This document shows, in pieces, positions 50,832 to 60,837 of a DNA stretch of 64,000 nucleotides. The position numbers were made by a program, and so were the translations under genes. The stretch lies in assembly GCF_013423955.1 (NCBI RefSeq), contig NZ_JACCKX010000001.1, positions 1,984,001-2,048,000 on the forward strand. Reading direction: 5' to 3'. Within the stretch, counting starts at the first letter, position 1, and each line of letters begins with the position of its first letter. The notes under the pieces are model-generated. The model was not told the DNA's origin. It saw nothing but the letters and a program-made list of their open reading frames with translations, and did not search any database. The stretch is from Ottowia beijingensis (GTDB taxonomy: Bacteria; Pseudomonadota; Gammaproteobacteria; Burkholderiales; Burkholderiaceae_C).

Positions 50832-52519
50832 ACGACATCCGCCGCACCATCCTCTGGGTGATCTTCGCCTTCTCGCTGGTCATGCTGTGGGACCAGTGGC
50901 AGGTGCACAACGGCAACCGGCCGACCTTCTTCCCCGGTGCGTCGCAGCCCGCTGTCACGGCCAGTGCACCGGCTTCGGCGGTGCCGCCGGCCGCCAGCGC
51001 CGTGCCTGCAGCCACGCCCGGCGCCACGGCCATGCCGCCCGGCACCGCAGCCCCGGCACCGGCGGCCGAGGCCATGGCGCGCGAGCGCATCGAGGTCACG
51101 ACCGACGTGCTCAAGCTGGTGTTCGACACCGAGGGCGGCTCGGTCATCCGCAGCGAATTCCTCAAGCACCCCTCGGCCGAGCACCCCGACCAGCCCTTCG
51201 TGCTGTTCGACAGCAGCGCCAACCGCGTGTACCAGGCGCAGTCGGGTCTGATCGGCGGGCCGTTCCCCACGCACAAGACACCTATGAAGTTCGTCGGCGA
51301 GCGCGCGCTGGCCGATGGCGCCAACGAGCTGGTGCTGCGCTTCGAGTCGGCCGAGCAGGGTGGCGTGCGGCTGAACAAGATCTACACGCTCCAGCGCGGC
51401 TCGTACCTGGTCGATGTGCGGCACGAGGTGGTCAACGCCAGCGGCCAGGCCGTGAACCCGCAGCTTTACGTGCAGCTGGTGCGCGACGGCAACCAGGCCG
51501 AGAACGCCACGCCGTTCTATTCCACCTTCACCGGCCCGGCCTTCTACACCGACGCCAAGAAGTTCCAGAAGGTGGCCTTCACCGACATCGAGAAGGGCAA
51601 GGCCGAGTTCGTCACCTCCTCGCCCGACGGCTGGGTGGCCATGGTGCAGCACTACTTCGCCAGCGCCTGGCTGTGGCCGCAGAACGTGCAGCACGACAAC
51701 TTCGCCCGCAAGGTCGACAACAACCTGTATGCGGCGGGCATGATCGCCCCCGTGGGCGCGGTCGAGCCCGGCGCCACCCGCACGGCCGACACGCGCCTGT
51801 TCGTCGGCCCGCAGGACGAGAAGCTGCTCGAGAGCATCGCCCCCGGCCTGGAGCTGGTGAAGGACTACGGCTTCTTCACCATCCTGTCCAAGCCGCTGTA
51901 CTGGCTGCTCGACAAGCTGCACGGTGTCATCGGCAACTGGGGCTGGGCCATCGTGGCGCTGGTGTTCCTGCTGAAGATTCTGTTCTACCCGCTCAACGCC
52001 AAGGCCTACGCCAGCATGGCCAAGATGAAGGCCATCAACCCCAAGGTGATGGACCTGCGCGAGCGCTACAAGGACAACCCGCAGCAGATGCAGATGGAGA
52101 TGATGCGCGTCTACCGCGAGGAGAAGGTCAACCCCATGGGCGGCTGCCTGCCCATCCTGATCCAGATCCCGGTGTTCATCGCGCTGTACTGGGTGCTGCT
52201 GTCCAGCGTCGAGATGCGCGGCGCGCCGTGGATCCTGTGGATCAAGGACCTGTCCATCAAGGACCCGTACTTCATCCTGCCCGTCGTGATGACGCTGACC
52301 ACGCTGCTGCAGACGGCGCTGAACCCGCTGCCGCCCGACCCGATGCAGGCCAAGCTGATGTGGATGATGCCGCTGATGTTCAGCGTGATGTTCTTCTTCT
52401 TCCCGGCCGGCCTGGTGCTGTACTGGATCACCAACAACGTCCTGACCATCGCGCAGCAGTGGGTCATCAACACCCGCATGGGCGTGCCGCCGAAGCTCAA
52501 CCTGCCGAAGTTCCGATAG
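50828..52519 (+). CDS. yidC: Membrane protein insertase YidC
   Basis: Inserts and folds inner-membrane proteins with or without Sec. 563 residues: N-terminal helix IRRTILWVIFAFSLVMLWDQ, an Ala/Pro-rich linker, the large periplasmic domain (TDVLKLVFDTEGGSVIRSEF, VAMVQHYFASAWLWP), then the conserved five-helix core (LKILFYPLNAKAYASMAKMK, NPMGGCLPILIQIPVFIALY, MFFFFPAGLVLYWITNNVLT). The hydrophilic-groove Arg lies upstream of the TM bundle. Intact, followed by a terminator. Confidence 0.97.
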   Translation: MNDIRRTILWVIFAFSLVMLWDQWQVHNGNRPTFFPGASQPAVTASAPASAVPPAASAVPAATPGATAMPPGTAAPAPAAEAMARERIEVTTDVLKLVFDTEGGSVIRSEFLKHPSAEHPDQPFVLFDSSANRVYQAQSGLIGGPFPTHKTPMKFVGERALADGANELVLRFESAEQGGVRLNKIYTLQRGSYLVDVRHEVVNASGQAVNPQLYVQLVRDGNQAENATPFYSTFTGPAFYTDAKKFQKVAFTDIEKGKAEFVTSSPDGWVAMVQHYFASAWLWPQNVQHDNFARKVDNNLYAAGMIAPVGAVEPGATRTADTRLFVGPQDEKLLESIAPGLELVKDYGFFTILSKPLYWLLDKLHGVIGNWGWAIVALVFLLKILFYPLNAKAYASMAKMKAINPKVMDLRERYKDNPQQMQMEMMRVYREEKVNPMGGCLPILIQIPVFIALYWVLLSSVEMRGAPWILWIKDLSIKDPYFILPVVMTLTTLLQTALNPLPPDPMQAKLMWMMPLMFSVMFFFFPAGLVLYWITNNVLTIAQQWVINTRMGVPPKLNLPKFR

Positions 52520-52540
52520 GTGCTTCAGGCACGCGATCAG

Positions 52541-52569
52541 GAAAGCCCGCCAATGGCGGGCTTTCCTTT
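52541..52569 (+). terminator. Rho-independent terminator of the rpmH-yidC operon
   Basis: GAAAGCCCGCC-AAT-GGCGGGCTTTC followed by CTTT; an 11-bp stem about 20 bases after yidC. Confidence 0.88.
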
Positions 52570-52608
52570 GATAGTGCCTTGCGCAGGCAGCGCGCCATTT
52601 TCAGGTGA

Positions 52609-52672
52609 AAACGATCTGAAACCGGCTTAAAACCGGCGCTGGCAGCTATGTTTTAAATAGCTTCTTCCGATG
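52609..52672. repeat. Degenerate ATAGCTG-family repeat
   Basis: AAAACCGGCGCTGGCAGCTA followed by TGTTTTAAATAGCTTCTTCC. Inside the 244-base gap between yidC and the substrate-binding protein. Confidence 0.55.
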
Positions 52673-52763
52673 GCCCTTCACGCCGTGGGGAGCGCGGCCA
52701 GGCCGGCGAGCCGACTTTCTGTAGCATCGGTGCTTTACAACCCTGTTGATAAAGGACCACCCG

Positions 52764-54350
52764 ATGGCACGTTCTTCCTTTGTTCGCAGCGCGCTGGCGC
52801 TGGCGGTGCTGGCGGCGGCCGGGGTGTCGCACGCGGCCACGCTGCGCATCGCCGGGGCCAACGACATCCTCACCTTCGACCCGCACGCGCAGAACCACCA
52901 GACCACGCTGGCCTACCAGCAGATGGTCTACGAATCGCTGGTGCGCTACAACGAGAAGTACGAGGTCGAACCCTCGCTGGCCGCCAAGTGGACGATGGTC
53001 TCGCCCACGCAGATCCGCTTCGAGCTGCGCAAGGGCGTCAAATTCCACGACGGCGCGCCCTTCACGGCCGACGACGTGGTGTTCTCGCTCAACCGCGCGA
53101 TGACGCCGCCCTCCAACATGACGGCCTACGTGCAGAGCGTGAAGGAAGTCAAGAAGGTCGACGACCACACGGTCGACGTGATCCTGAAAGGCCCGAGCCC
53201 CGTGGTGCTGCGCGAGCTGACCGACGCGCGCATCATGAACAAGGCCTGGGCCGAGAAGAACAACGCCGCCAAGGCGCAGGACTACAAGGCCAAGGAGGAG
53301 AACTTCGCCGCCCGCAACGCCAACGGCACCGGCCCCTTCATCCTCGAAGCCTGGCAGCCCGACACCCGCACCACGCTGAAGAAGAACGCCGACTGGTGGG
53401 ACAAGCCGCGCGGCAACGTCGACAACATCGTCTTCACCCCCATCAAGGCGGCGGCCACGCGGTCGGCCGCGCTCATCTCCGGCCAGGTCGACATGGTGGT
53501 CGACCCACCGGTGCAGGACCTGGAGCGCATCAAGCGCGACGCCAACATCAAGGTCATCGAAGGGCCGGAAAACCGCACCATCTTCCTCGGCTTCGACCAG
53601 CACCGCGACGAGCTGATGGGCTCCAACGTCAAGGGCAAGAACCCGCTGAAGGACAAGCGCGTGCGCCAGGCGCTGTACCAGGCGGTCGACATCGCGGCGA
53701 TCGAGAAGAACGTGATGCGCGGCCTGGGCAAGCCCACGGGCACCATGATCGCGCCCATGGTCAACGGCTGGACGAAAGAGCTGGGCGCGCGCGCCGCCAA
53801 GTTCGACGTCAACGCCGCCAAGAAACTGCTGGCCGATGCCGGCTACCCCAACGGCTTCGAGCTGACGCTGGACTGCCCGAACGACCGCTACGTCAACGAC
53901 GAGGCCATCTGCCAGGCCGTCACGGCGATGTGGACGCGCATCGGCGTCAAGACCCGGCTGCAGACCAACCCGATGTCGATCCACTCGGCCAAGATCCAGA
54001 AGTTCGACGTCAGCGCCTACATGCTGGGCTGGGGCGTGGCCACTTTCGACGCGCTGTACTCGCTGGATTCGCTCATCAGCACGGTCGACCCCAAGGGCGG
54101 CGCCGCCGGCAACTTCAACTGCGGCCGCATGAGCAACCCGATCGTCGACAACCTGATCCAGCAGATCAAGACCGAGATGGACCCGGCCAAGCGCAACCCG
54201 ATGATCCACGAGGCGCTGCAGATCGTGAAGGACGACTACAACTACCTGCCCCTGCACGACCAGATCCGCCCCTGGGCCATGCGCAAGAACGTGACCACGG
54301 TGCACCGGCCCGACGACCGACCGATGGTGATCTGGACGACTGTCAAGTGA
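52764..54350 (+). CDS. ABC transporter substrate-binding protein, family 5 (peptide/opine type)
   Basis: Periplasmic binding protein for di/oligopeptides or similar solutes. 528 residues: signal peptide to about residue 23 (LAVLAAAGVSHAATLRIAG), SBP_bac_5 hallmarks TLAYQQMVYESLVRYN, LRKGVKFHDGAPFTADDVVF and ADAGYPNGFELTLDCPNDRY. ATG 52764 follows AAAGGAC. No permease or ATPase genes are adjacent, so it is an orphan component here. It and the next gene lie between yidC and mnmE, which are normally neighbours. Intact. Confidence 0.9.
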   Translation: MARSSFVRSALALAVLAAAGVSHAATLRIAGANDILTFDPHAQNHQTTLAYQQMVYESLVRYNEKYEVEPSLAAKWTMVSPTQIRFELRKGVKFHDGAPFTADDVVFSLNRAMTPPSNMTAYVQSVKEVKKVDDHTVDVILKGPSPVVLRELTDARIMNKAWAEKNNAAKAQDYKAKEENFAARNANGTGPFILEAWQPDTRTTLKKNADWWDKPRGNVDNIVFTPIKAAATRSAALISGQVDMVVDPPVQDLERIKRDANIKVIEGPENRTIFLGFDQHRDELMGSNVKGKNPLKDKRVRQALYQAVDIAAIEKNVMRGLGKPTGTMIAPMVNGWTKELGARAAKFDVNAAKKLLADAGYPNGFELTLDCPNDRYVNDEAICQAVTAMWTRIGVKTRLQTNPMSIHSAKIQKFDVSAYMLGWGVATFDALYSLDSLISTVDPKGGAAGNFNCGRMSNPIVDNLIQQIKTEMDPAKRNPMIHEALQIVKDDYNYLPLHDQIRPWAMRKNVTTVHRPDDRPMVIWTTVK

Positions 54351-54480
54351 CATCCCCTGAGCGGCTGACCCCGCTTCCCCTTCTCTCGCTTCGCTGCGCT
54401 TCGCGGGAAGGGGACAACGCCAGCGGCCGGCGCAGGTCCGTCCGCGGCGTTCGCTGGCGTGGCCTGCTCCGCGGCCATTC
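54350..54480. repeat. Post-stop repeat, third copy, with internal expansion
   Basis: Begins at the stop of the binding-protein gene: CATCCCCTGAGCGGCTGACC, later GGGAAGGGGACAACGCCAGC and GGCGTGGCCTGCTCCGCGGC. The interior TCTCGCTTCGCTGCGCTTCG is an extra segment compared with the other two copies. Confidence 0.75.
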
Positions 54481-54493
54481 GAGTGTTGATTTG

Positions 54494-54552
54494 CTTGGTA
54501 GTTGATAGCTGCCAGCGCTTTACAGGCGGGCGCTAGAGCCATTTATTTGTGT
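54494..54552. repeat. ATAGCTG-family interspersed repeat
   Basis: TTGGTAGTTGATAGCTGCCA, then GCGCTTTACAGGCGGGCGCT and AGAGCCATTTATTTG. A nearly consensus copy. Confidence 0.8.
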
Positions 54553-54585
54553 GAAACCCCGGTCGCATGGGCGCCGGGGTTTTCT
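54553..54585 (+). terminator. Rho-independent terminator between convergent genes
   Basis: GAAACCCCGG and CCGGGGTTTTC flank an 11-base loop. The T-run is better on the plus strand, but the stem may also serve the amidohydrolase gene. Confidence 0.7.
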
Positions 54586-55832
54586 TATGTGGGCAGCTCG
54601 TTGAACCGCACCAGCCCGCCCTGCATCACCAGCGCGATGCGCTCGCCCTGGCCGGTCAGGCAGGTCAGGTCGTCCAGCGGATTGCCGTCGACCAGCAGCA
54701 GGTCGGCCAGCGCACCCGGCACGATCTCGCCCAGCCGGCCGCTCTGGCCCAGTAGCTCGGCGCCGATGAGCGTGGCGCTTTGCAGCACGTCCAGGTTGGA
54801 CTGCACCTGCGCGCGGATCAGGAACTCCTCGCTCTGCAAATCGTGCGAGCCACCCAGCAGGTCGGTGCCGAAGGCCAGCTTCACACCGGCGATCTTGAAA
54901 ATTTCCAGTGATCGCAATCCCGCCGCGCGCACCTGCTCGACCTTGGCCACGCTCTCGGCACCCAGGCCCAGCCGCACGCCGTCGCGCGCCAGCGCCTCGT
55001 AGGTGATGAGCGTGGGCACGGCGACCGCGCCGCGCTCGGCCATCAGCGCGGCGGTGGGCGCGTCGATCAGGTTGCCGTGCTCGATGCTGCGCACGCCGCA
55101 TTCCACCGCGCGGCGGATCGCTTCGGGCGTGTACGCGTGCGCCAGCACGATGGTGTGCCGCGCCGCAGCCTCGTCGACGATGGCGCGCGTCTCGTCCAGC
55201 GAATAGCCGAGCGCATTCACCGGATCGGTGGGCGAGGCCACGCCGCCGCTCGACATGATCTTGATCTGGTCGGCGCCCATCTGCAGCAGCTCGCGCACCG
55301 TGCGGCGCACTTCGTCCACGCCATCGACCACGCGCGTGCTGGCCAGGCGCAGGCAACCACAGCCGATGGGCTGCAGCCGATCCGAGCGCGGGCGGAAGTC
55401 GCCGTGTCCGCCCGTCGGGCTGAGCGCCGGGCCGCTGACGAACAGGCGCGGGCCGACCACGGTGCCGTCCATGCCGTCCTCGATGGCCTGCTTAAGTGCC
55501 CAGTCGGCGCCGCCCGCGTCGCGCACGGTGGTGAAGCCGCGCCGCAGCATGCCGCGCAGGATCGGCAGCGCGCGCAGCGCCAGCGTGGTGTTGGGCGTCT
55601 GTGCCAGCAGGGCGAGGTTGGTGGCCGAGAAGGTGACGTGCACATGGCAGTCGATCAGCCCCGGCATCAGCGTGCGGCCACCGCCGTCGATGACGTGCGC
55701 GCTCTGCGTGGTGATCGGCCGGTCGGACAGCTCGCGGATCGTGTCGCCTTCCACCAGCACCTGGTGGTCTTCCAGCAAGCGCCCGGCGCGCACGTCGAGC
55801 ACATGGACGTTCTTGAACAGGGTCAGGCTCAT
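54585..55832 (-). CDS. Metal-dependent amidohydrolase (imidazolonepropionase/prolidase-like)
   Basis: A 415-residue TIM-barrel hydrolase. [14 protein letters not shown] supplies the HxH metal pair; [10 protein letters not shown] a carbamylated-Lys-type position; [20 protein letters not shown] and SIEHGNLID two more His; [10 protein letters not shown] the Asp. This pattern fits the Xaa-Pro/Xaa-Arg amidohydrolase group that degrades dipeptides or organophosphate-like compounds. ATG 55832 is chosen over 55862. It is convergent with a peptide-type binding protein; uptake and cleavage of the same peptide or amide is a reasonable guess. Intact. Confidence 0.87.
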   Translation of the reverse strand: MSLTLFKNVHVLDVRAGRLLEDHQVLVEGDTIRELSDRPITTQSAHVIDGGGRTLMPGLIDCHVHVTFSATNLALLAQTPNTTLALRALPILRGMLRRGFTTVRDAGGADWALKQAIEDGMDGTVVGPRLFVSGPALSPTGGHGDFRPRSDRLQPIGCGCLRLASTRVVDGVDEVRRTVRELLQMGADQIKIMSSGGVASPTDPVNALGYSLDETRAIVDEAAARHTIVLAHAYTPEAIRRAVECGVRSIEHGNLIDAPTAALMAERGAVAVPTLITYEALARDGVRLGLGAESVAKVEQVRAAGLRSLEIFKIAGVKLAFGTDLLGGSHDLQSEEFLIRAQVQSNLDVLQSATLIGAELLGQSGRLGEIVPGALADLLLVDGNPLDDLTCLTGQGERIALVMQGGLVRFNELPT

Positions 55833-55869
55833 GGCGGCGGCGCGGCGTGGGGTCGCGGACAATCATGCC

Positions 55870-57281
55870 ATGCTGAGCCCCACCGCCGACCCCATCGTCG
55901 CCATCGCCACAGCGCCCGGCCGCGGCGCCGTGGGCATCGTGCGCGTGTCGGGGCGCGACGTGGCGCCGCTGGCGCGTGCGCTCACCGGGCGCGCGCTGGC
56001 CCCGCGCGTGGCCACCTTCGGCCCGTTCAGGAGGCCGACGGCAGCCCCATCGACCACGGCCTGGCCATCCACTTTCCGGCGCCGCATTCGTACACCGGCG
56101 AAGACGTGCTGGAGCTGCAGGCGCACGGTGGCCCGGTGGTGCTGCAGTTGCTGCTGCAGCGCTGCCTGCAGGCGGCGGCGGAGACTGACCCCACGACCGG
56201 CGCCGAACGCCTGCCGCACCTGCGCCTGGCGCGGCCGGGTGAGTTCACCGAACGCGCCTTCCTCAACGGCAAGCTCGACCTGGCGCAGGCCGAGGCAGTG
56301 ATGGACTTGATCGACGCCAGCACCGAAAGCGCCGCGCGCTCGGCCAGCCGCTCGCTGGCGGGCGCGTTCTCGCAGCAGATCCATGCGCTGGTCGATGGCC
56401 TGATCCAACTGCGCATGCTGATCGAGGCGACGCTGGATTTTCCTGAAGAGGAAATCGACGTGCTGAGCACGCACGACGTGCGCGGGCAGCTATCGAATCT
56501 GAAGCAAATGCTGGCGGGCGTGCAGGCCCGCGCGCGCCAGGGCGCGCTGCTGCGCGAGGGCATCCAGGTCGTCATCGCCGGGCAGCCCAACGCCGGCAAG
56601 AGCAGCCTGCTGAACGCGCTGGCGGGGGCTGAGCTGGCCATCGTCACCCCCATTGCCGGCACCACGCGCGACGTGGTGCAGCAGACCATCCAGATCGAGG
56701 GCGTGCCGCTGCGCGTGCTCGACACCGCCGGCCTGCGCGAGAGCGAGGACGAGGTCGAGCGCATCGGCATCGCCCGCGCCTGGGCGCACATCGCCGACGC
56801 CGACGCGGTGCTGCTGCTGCACGATCTGACGCGCATGCAGACACCAGAGTACGCGACGGAAGACGCCGCCATCGCTGCCACCATGGCCGAGAAGCTGCCC
56901 GCCTCGGTACCGGTGATCCACCTCTGGAACAAGCGCGACGCTGCGCCCTGCGCGGCCGTGCCCGACGGCGGCATCGCGCTGTCGGCGCGCACCGGCGAAG
57001 GGCTGGATGCGCTGCGCGCGCGCCTGCTGCAGGTGGTGGGCTGGCAGGCCGGCGCGGGCGATGGCCTGTTCATCGCGCGCGAGCGCCACCTGCAGGCGCT
57101 GGCCCGCGCCGCCGGCCATCTGCAGGCGGCTGGTGCGCACCTGGAAGGCCCGGCGCCGATGCTCGACCTGCTGGCCGAGGAACTGCGCCTGGCGCAGAAC
57201 GCGCTGGCCGAGATCACCGGCGAATTCACTGCCGACGATCTGCTGGGCGTGATCTTCGCCCGCTTCTGCATCGGCAAGTGA
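55870..57281 (+). CDS. mnmE: tRNA uridine-5-carboxymethylaminomethyl modification GTPase MnmE, frameshifted
   Basis: With MnmG modifies the wobble U34 of several tRNAs. About 470 residues: [61 protein letters not shown]1 [53 protein letters not shown] and the C-terminal [11 protein letters not shown] base is missing near 56028-56035 (FGPF to QEADGSPID). Codons for [13 protein letters not shown] (56488-56512) resemble an ATAGCTG repeat core, though the protein is not longer than relatives. Confidence 0.94.
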
Positions 57282-57447
57282 GCGCTTGCGCGCCGGCCGC
57301 ACCCCGTGTGGCGTGGCCGGTGCGCCGTCCATGCCGCGGCGCTGGCGCCGCGCCGCCAGCGCCGGTTACCGCGTTCGGGGTATGGCGCACGGGCGGGGCG
57401 GCGCCTACACTGGCCGCACAACAAACGGTGCGTTTTCAGGGGTGGTG

Positions 57448-57936
57448 ATGGACATGTATGAACTGGGCTCGGCCGCGGCCTTGCGCGGCCTGATCGACGC
57501 CACGCGCCAGGGCGGCGCCTACGACGCGCTGGCCTGCGGGCTCGATGGCGATCAGTGGGCCTGCCTGGCGCCTTACCTGCAGCCCTACCCGGTGCGCACC
57601 GGGCAGGTGCCGATCCGCCAGGGCGACAAGGACCGCACGCTGTTCTTCATCGAATCCGGTACGCTGACCGTGCACCTGGAAGACGTGAGCGGCCGCATGA
57701 AACTGGCCGTGCTGGCGCCCGGCACGGTGGTGGGCGAAGGTGCCTTCTTCAGCGGCCAGCCGCGCAGCGCCACGGTGGTGGCCACGCGCGACAGCCAGCT
57801 GTGGGCGCTGAAGTACGCGCGCTTTCAGGAGCTGTCGGCACGCCAGTCGGCGATTGCGCTGGAGCTGGCCATGGCCTGCGCCGCCGTGGTGGTGCGCCGG
57901 CTGGCCAGCACGACGCTGCGGGTGGCGGTGACCTGA
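57448..57936 (+). CDS. Single-domain cyclic-nucleotide-binding protein
   Basis: 162 residues, a cNMP-binding beta-barrel: LQPYPVRTGQVPIRQGDKDR, TLFFIESGTLTVHLEDVSGR, VVGEGAFFSGQPRSATVVAT and a final helix. The phosphate-binding cassette GEGAFFSGQPRSA is close to the functional consensus, with Glu and Arg present. There is no helix-turn-helix or other output domain, so it is not a Crp-type regulator by itself. ATG 57448 follows AGGGGTGG; ATG 57454 is an alternative. Function unknown. Confidence 0.82.
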   Translation: MDMYELGSAAALRGLIDATRQGGAYDALACGLDGDQWACLAPYLQPYPVRTGQVPIRQGDKDRTLFFIESGTLTVHLEDVSGRMKLAVLAPGTVVGEGAFFSGQPRSATVVATRDSQLWALKYARFQELSARQSAIALELAMACAAVVVRRLASTTLRVAVT

Positions 57937-57983
57937 GCGGCTGCGGGTTCGACGCTGCCGGGGCAGGGGGACTTCCCGAATTT

Positions 57984-58055
57984 TTGATCTATTAATAATG
58001 GCTTTAGCGCCCGAGCAGCAGGCGCCAGCAGCTATTGAATTGATATTTCAAAATG
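57984..58055. repeat. ATAGCTG-family repeat, inverted copy
   Basis: GGCTTTAGCGCCCGAGCAGC, then AGGCGCCAGCAGCTATTGAA and TTGATATTTCAAAATG. It lies between the convergent cNMP-binding and apt genes. Confidence 0.65.
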
Positions 58056-58122
58056 TCGTCAAATCGATATCGCCTGATGGGGTGCCCGGCGCTGCGCCAC
58101 CAGACCGCGGCACGCACCGCGC

Positions 58123-58680
58123 TCAATGCCCGTCGAACTCGACCAGCGTGAACAGCTTCAGCCCGCCCTCGCGCAGGCGCGCCGAGCCGCCCAGCTCGGG
58201 CAGGTCGACGATGGCAGCGCCTTCGGTCACGGTGGCGCCCAGCTTTTCCAGCAGCTTCTTGCCGGCCATCATGGTGCCGCCGGTGGCGATCAGGTCGTCG
58301 ATCAGCAGCACGCGCTGGCCGGCCTGCACGGCGTCGGTGTGCAGTTCCACCGTGGCGCTGCCGTATTCCAGCTCGTAGGTTTCGGCCACGGTGTCGAAGG
58401 GCAGCTTGCCCTTCTTGCGGATCGGCACGAAGCCCACGTTCAGCTCATACGCCACCACGCTGCCTAGGATGAAGCCGCGCGCGTCCAGCCCGGCCACCAC
58501 GTCGGGGCGCAGCTCGGGCGCCATGTAGCGGTGCACGAAGGCGTCGATCAGCACGCGGAACACGCGCGGGTTCTGCAAGAGCGGCGTGATGTCGCGGAAC
58601 TGCACGCCGGGCGCCGGCCAGTCGGGCACGGTGCGGATGTGGTCACGCAGGTAGTCGGAGACGGAGAAGACAGCGGTCAT
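58123..58680 (-). CDS. apt: Adenine phosphoribosyltransferase
   Basis: Salvages adenine to AMP with PRPP. 185 residues: [50 protein letters not shown] and the PRPP loop [20 protein letters not shown]. Only 43 bases separate it from the Kef-type gene upstream on the same strand. Intact. Confidence 0.95.
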   Translation of the reverse strand: MTAVFSVSDYLRDHIRTVPDWPAPGVQFRDITPLLQNPRVFRVLIDAFVHRYMAPELRPDVVAGLDARGFILGSVVAYELNVGFVPIRKKGKLPFDTVAETYELEYGSATVELHTDAVQAGQRVLLIDDLIATGGTMMAGKKLLEKLGATVTEGAAIVDLPELGGSARLREGGLKLFTLVEFDGH

Positions 58681-58723
58681 GGCGCGCCCATTGTGCCTTC
58701 AGTTGCGGCGTGCCCGGGCCGCT

Positions 58724-60705
58724 TCACGCCGCCAGCACGTTGGCCGCGCGCGCCAGCGGCTCGGCCGTGCCCGACAGCACCAGCGTCTCGCCGCCCTGCA
58801 GCACGGTGTCGGGGTCGATCGGCAGCGGCGCGCCGGTGTGGCTGCGCATGCTGATGGGGCGCAGCGCCTCCAGCGGCGCCAGCACGTCGGCCAGGCGGCG
58901 GCCTTCCACGGCGTCGGGCAGGGTGAAGGCCTGCAGGCGTTCCTCGGCCAATTCGTCGACGCTGGCGTCGTCGGCGCCGTGGAACCAGCCGCGCAGCAGC
59001 CGGTAGCGCTGGTCGCGCTGGTCGCGCATGATGCGCACCACGCGCCGCATGGGCACGCCCACCAGGGCCAGCGCATGGCCGGCCAGCATCAGCGAGCCTT
59101 CGTGCGATTCGGGCACCACCTCGGTGGCGCCGGCGGCGCGCAGCTTGTCGAGATCGCGGTCGGTCTGCGTGCGCACGATCACCGGCAGCTGCGGCGCCTG
59201 CGCGCGGATGCTGCCCAGCACCTGCATCACGCCGTGCAGGTCCAGCGTGGTGATGACCACGGCGCTGGCGCGGTTCAGGCCGGCGGCGATCAGCGCCTGC
59301 GGCTTGGCCGCGTCGCCAAACGCCACGGCGTGCCCGGCGGCGCGCGCCTGGCGCACGCGGTCGGGGTCCAGGTCGAGCGCCATGTAAGGAATGCCTTCCT
59401 GCTCCAGCACACGCGCCATGGCCTGGCCGCTGCGCCCGTAGCCGCAGATCAGCACATGGCCCTGCGCGTTGATCGACTGGCTGGCGATGCGCGTCATCTG
59501 CAGCGACTGCTGCAGCCATTCGCTGGCCACCAGCCGCATCACCAGCCGGTTGCTGCCCATGATGATGAAGGGCGTGGCCAGCATCGACAGCACCATCGCC
59601 GCCAGGATGGGGTTGAACAGCTCGGGCGCCAGCAGGCCTTCGCGCCGGCTCAGCGTGAGCAGCACGAAGCCGAATTCGCCCGCCTGCGCCAGGTACAGCC
59701 CGGTGCGCAGCGCCACGCCGCTGCTGGCGCCCAGCAGCCGGGCCAGCAGCGCCACCAGGCCCAGCTTGAACAGCACCGGCACCGTCACCAGCGCCAGCAC
59801 CAGCGGCCACTGCAGCCAGATCAGGCGCCAGTCCAGCAGCATGCCGATGGTGATGAAGAACAGGCCCAGCAGCACGTCGTGGAAGGGGCGTATCTGCGCC
59901 TCCACCTGAATCCGGTATTCGGTCTCCGAGATCAGCACGCCGCAGATGAAGGCGCCCAGCGCTAGCTCAGCCCCGCGTGCTCGGTCAGCCAGGCCAGGCC
60001 CAGCGTCATCAGCAGCAGGTTGAGCATGAACAGCTCCTCGCTCTTGCGCCGCGCCACCACCGTCAGCCACCAGCGCATCACGCGCTGGCCACCCCACAGC
60101 AGCAGCGAAATGAGGGCGGCCGCCTTCAGGCCCGCCAGCAGCAGCGCGGTGAACAGGCGCTCAGGCTCGGCACCCAGCGCCGGAATCAGCACCAGCAGCG
60201 GCACCACCGCCAGGTCCTGCAGCAGCAGCACGCCCATCACGCGCTGGCCGTGTTCCGAATCCAGCTCCAGCCGGTCCACCATCATCTTCACCACGATGGC
60301 GGTGCTGCTCATGGCCATGGCGCCCGACAGCGCCAGCGCCGTCTGCCAGCCGATGTGCCAGCGGTCGGCCATCAGCCAGTTGATGGCGATGGCGCCGGCG
60401 CTGACCAGCGCCATCGTCAGCACCACCTGCGCCAGCCGCAGGCCGAACACGTGCCGGCGCATGGCGCGCAGCTTGGGCAGGTTGAACTCCAGCCCGATCA
60501 CGAACATCAGGAACACCACGCCGAACTCGGCCAGGTACTTGATGCTTTCGGCGTCCTGCCCGAAGGCCAGGCCCAGCGTGTGCGGCTCCATCAGCACGCC
60601 GGCCACCAGATAGCCCAGGATGGCCGGCAGCTTGAGCCAGCGGCACGTGGCCACGCCCAGGACGGCGGCCAGCAGATACAGCAGCGTCAGCTCCAGGGCG
60701 GTCAT
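58724..60705 (-). CDS. Kef/CPA2-type cation:proton antiporter with RCK domain, frameshifted
   Basis: About 660 residues. N-terminal Na/H-exchanger domain: LPAILGYLVAGVLMEPHTLG, AEFGVVFLMFVIGLEFNLPK, LSGAMAMSSTAIVVKMM, LGAFICGVLISETEYR. C-terminal TrkA-N domain (HVLICGYGRSGQAMARVLEQ, VAFGDAAKPQALIAAGLNRA) and a TrkA-C region. It resembles YbaL/KefB: K+ efflux coupled to protons, gated by nucleotides through RCK. A missing base near 59962-59970 creates a TAG after LTEHAGLS. ATG 60705. Divergent from kdsD. Confidence 0.88.
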
Positions 60706-60737
60706 GGGGTGGTGTGCAAAACGGGCGGGTTGCCATG

Positions 60738-60800
60738 ATACTCCTGAAAACATAGCTGTTGGCGCTTGATGGGTGGGCGCTACAGGCATTTTTTGCTTGA
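60738..60800. repeat. ATAGCTG-family repeat in the kef-kdsD divergent region
   Basis: ATACTCCTGAAAACATAGCT, then GTTGGCGCTTGATGGGTGGG and CGCTACAGGCATTTTTTGCT. It starts with ATACTCC, linking this family to the ATACTCC repeats. Confidence 0.8.
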
Positions 60801-60837
60801 ATGTCTTTCTGCGATGCCTGCCGATAAAATGCCCCGC

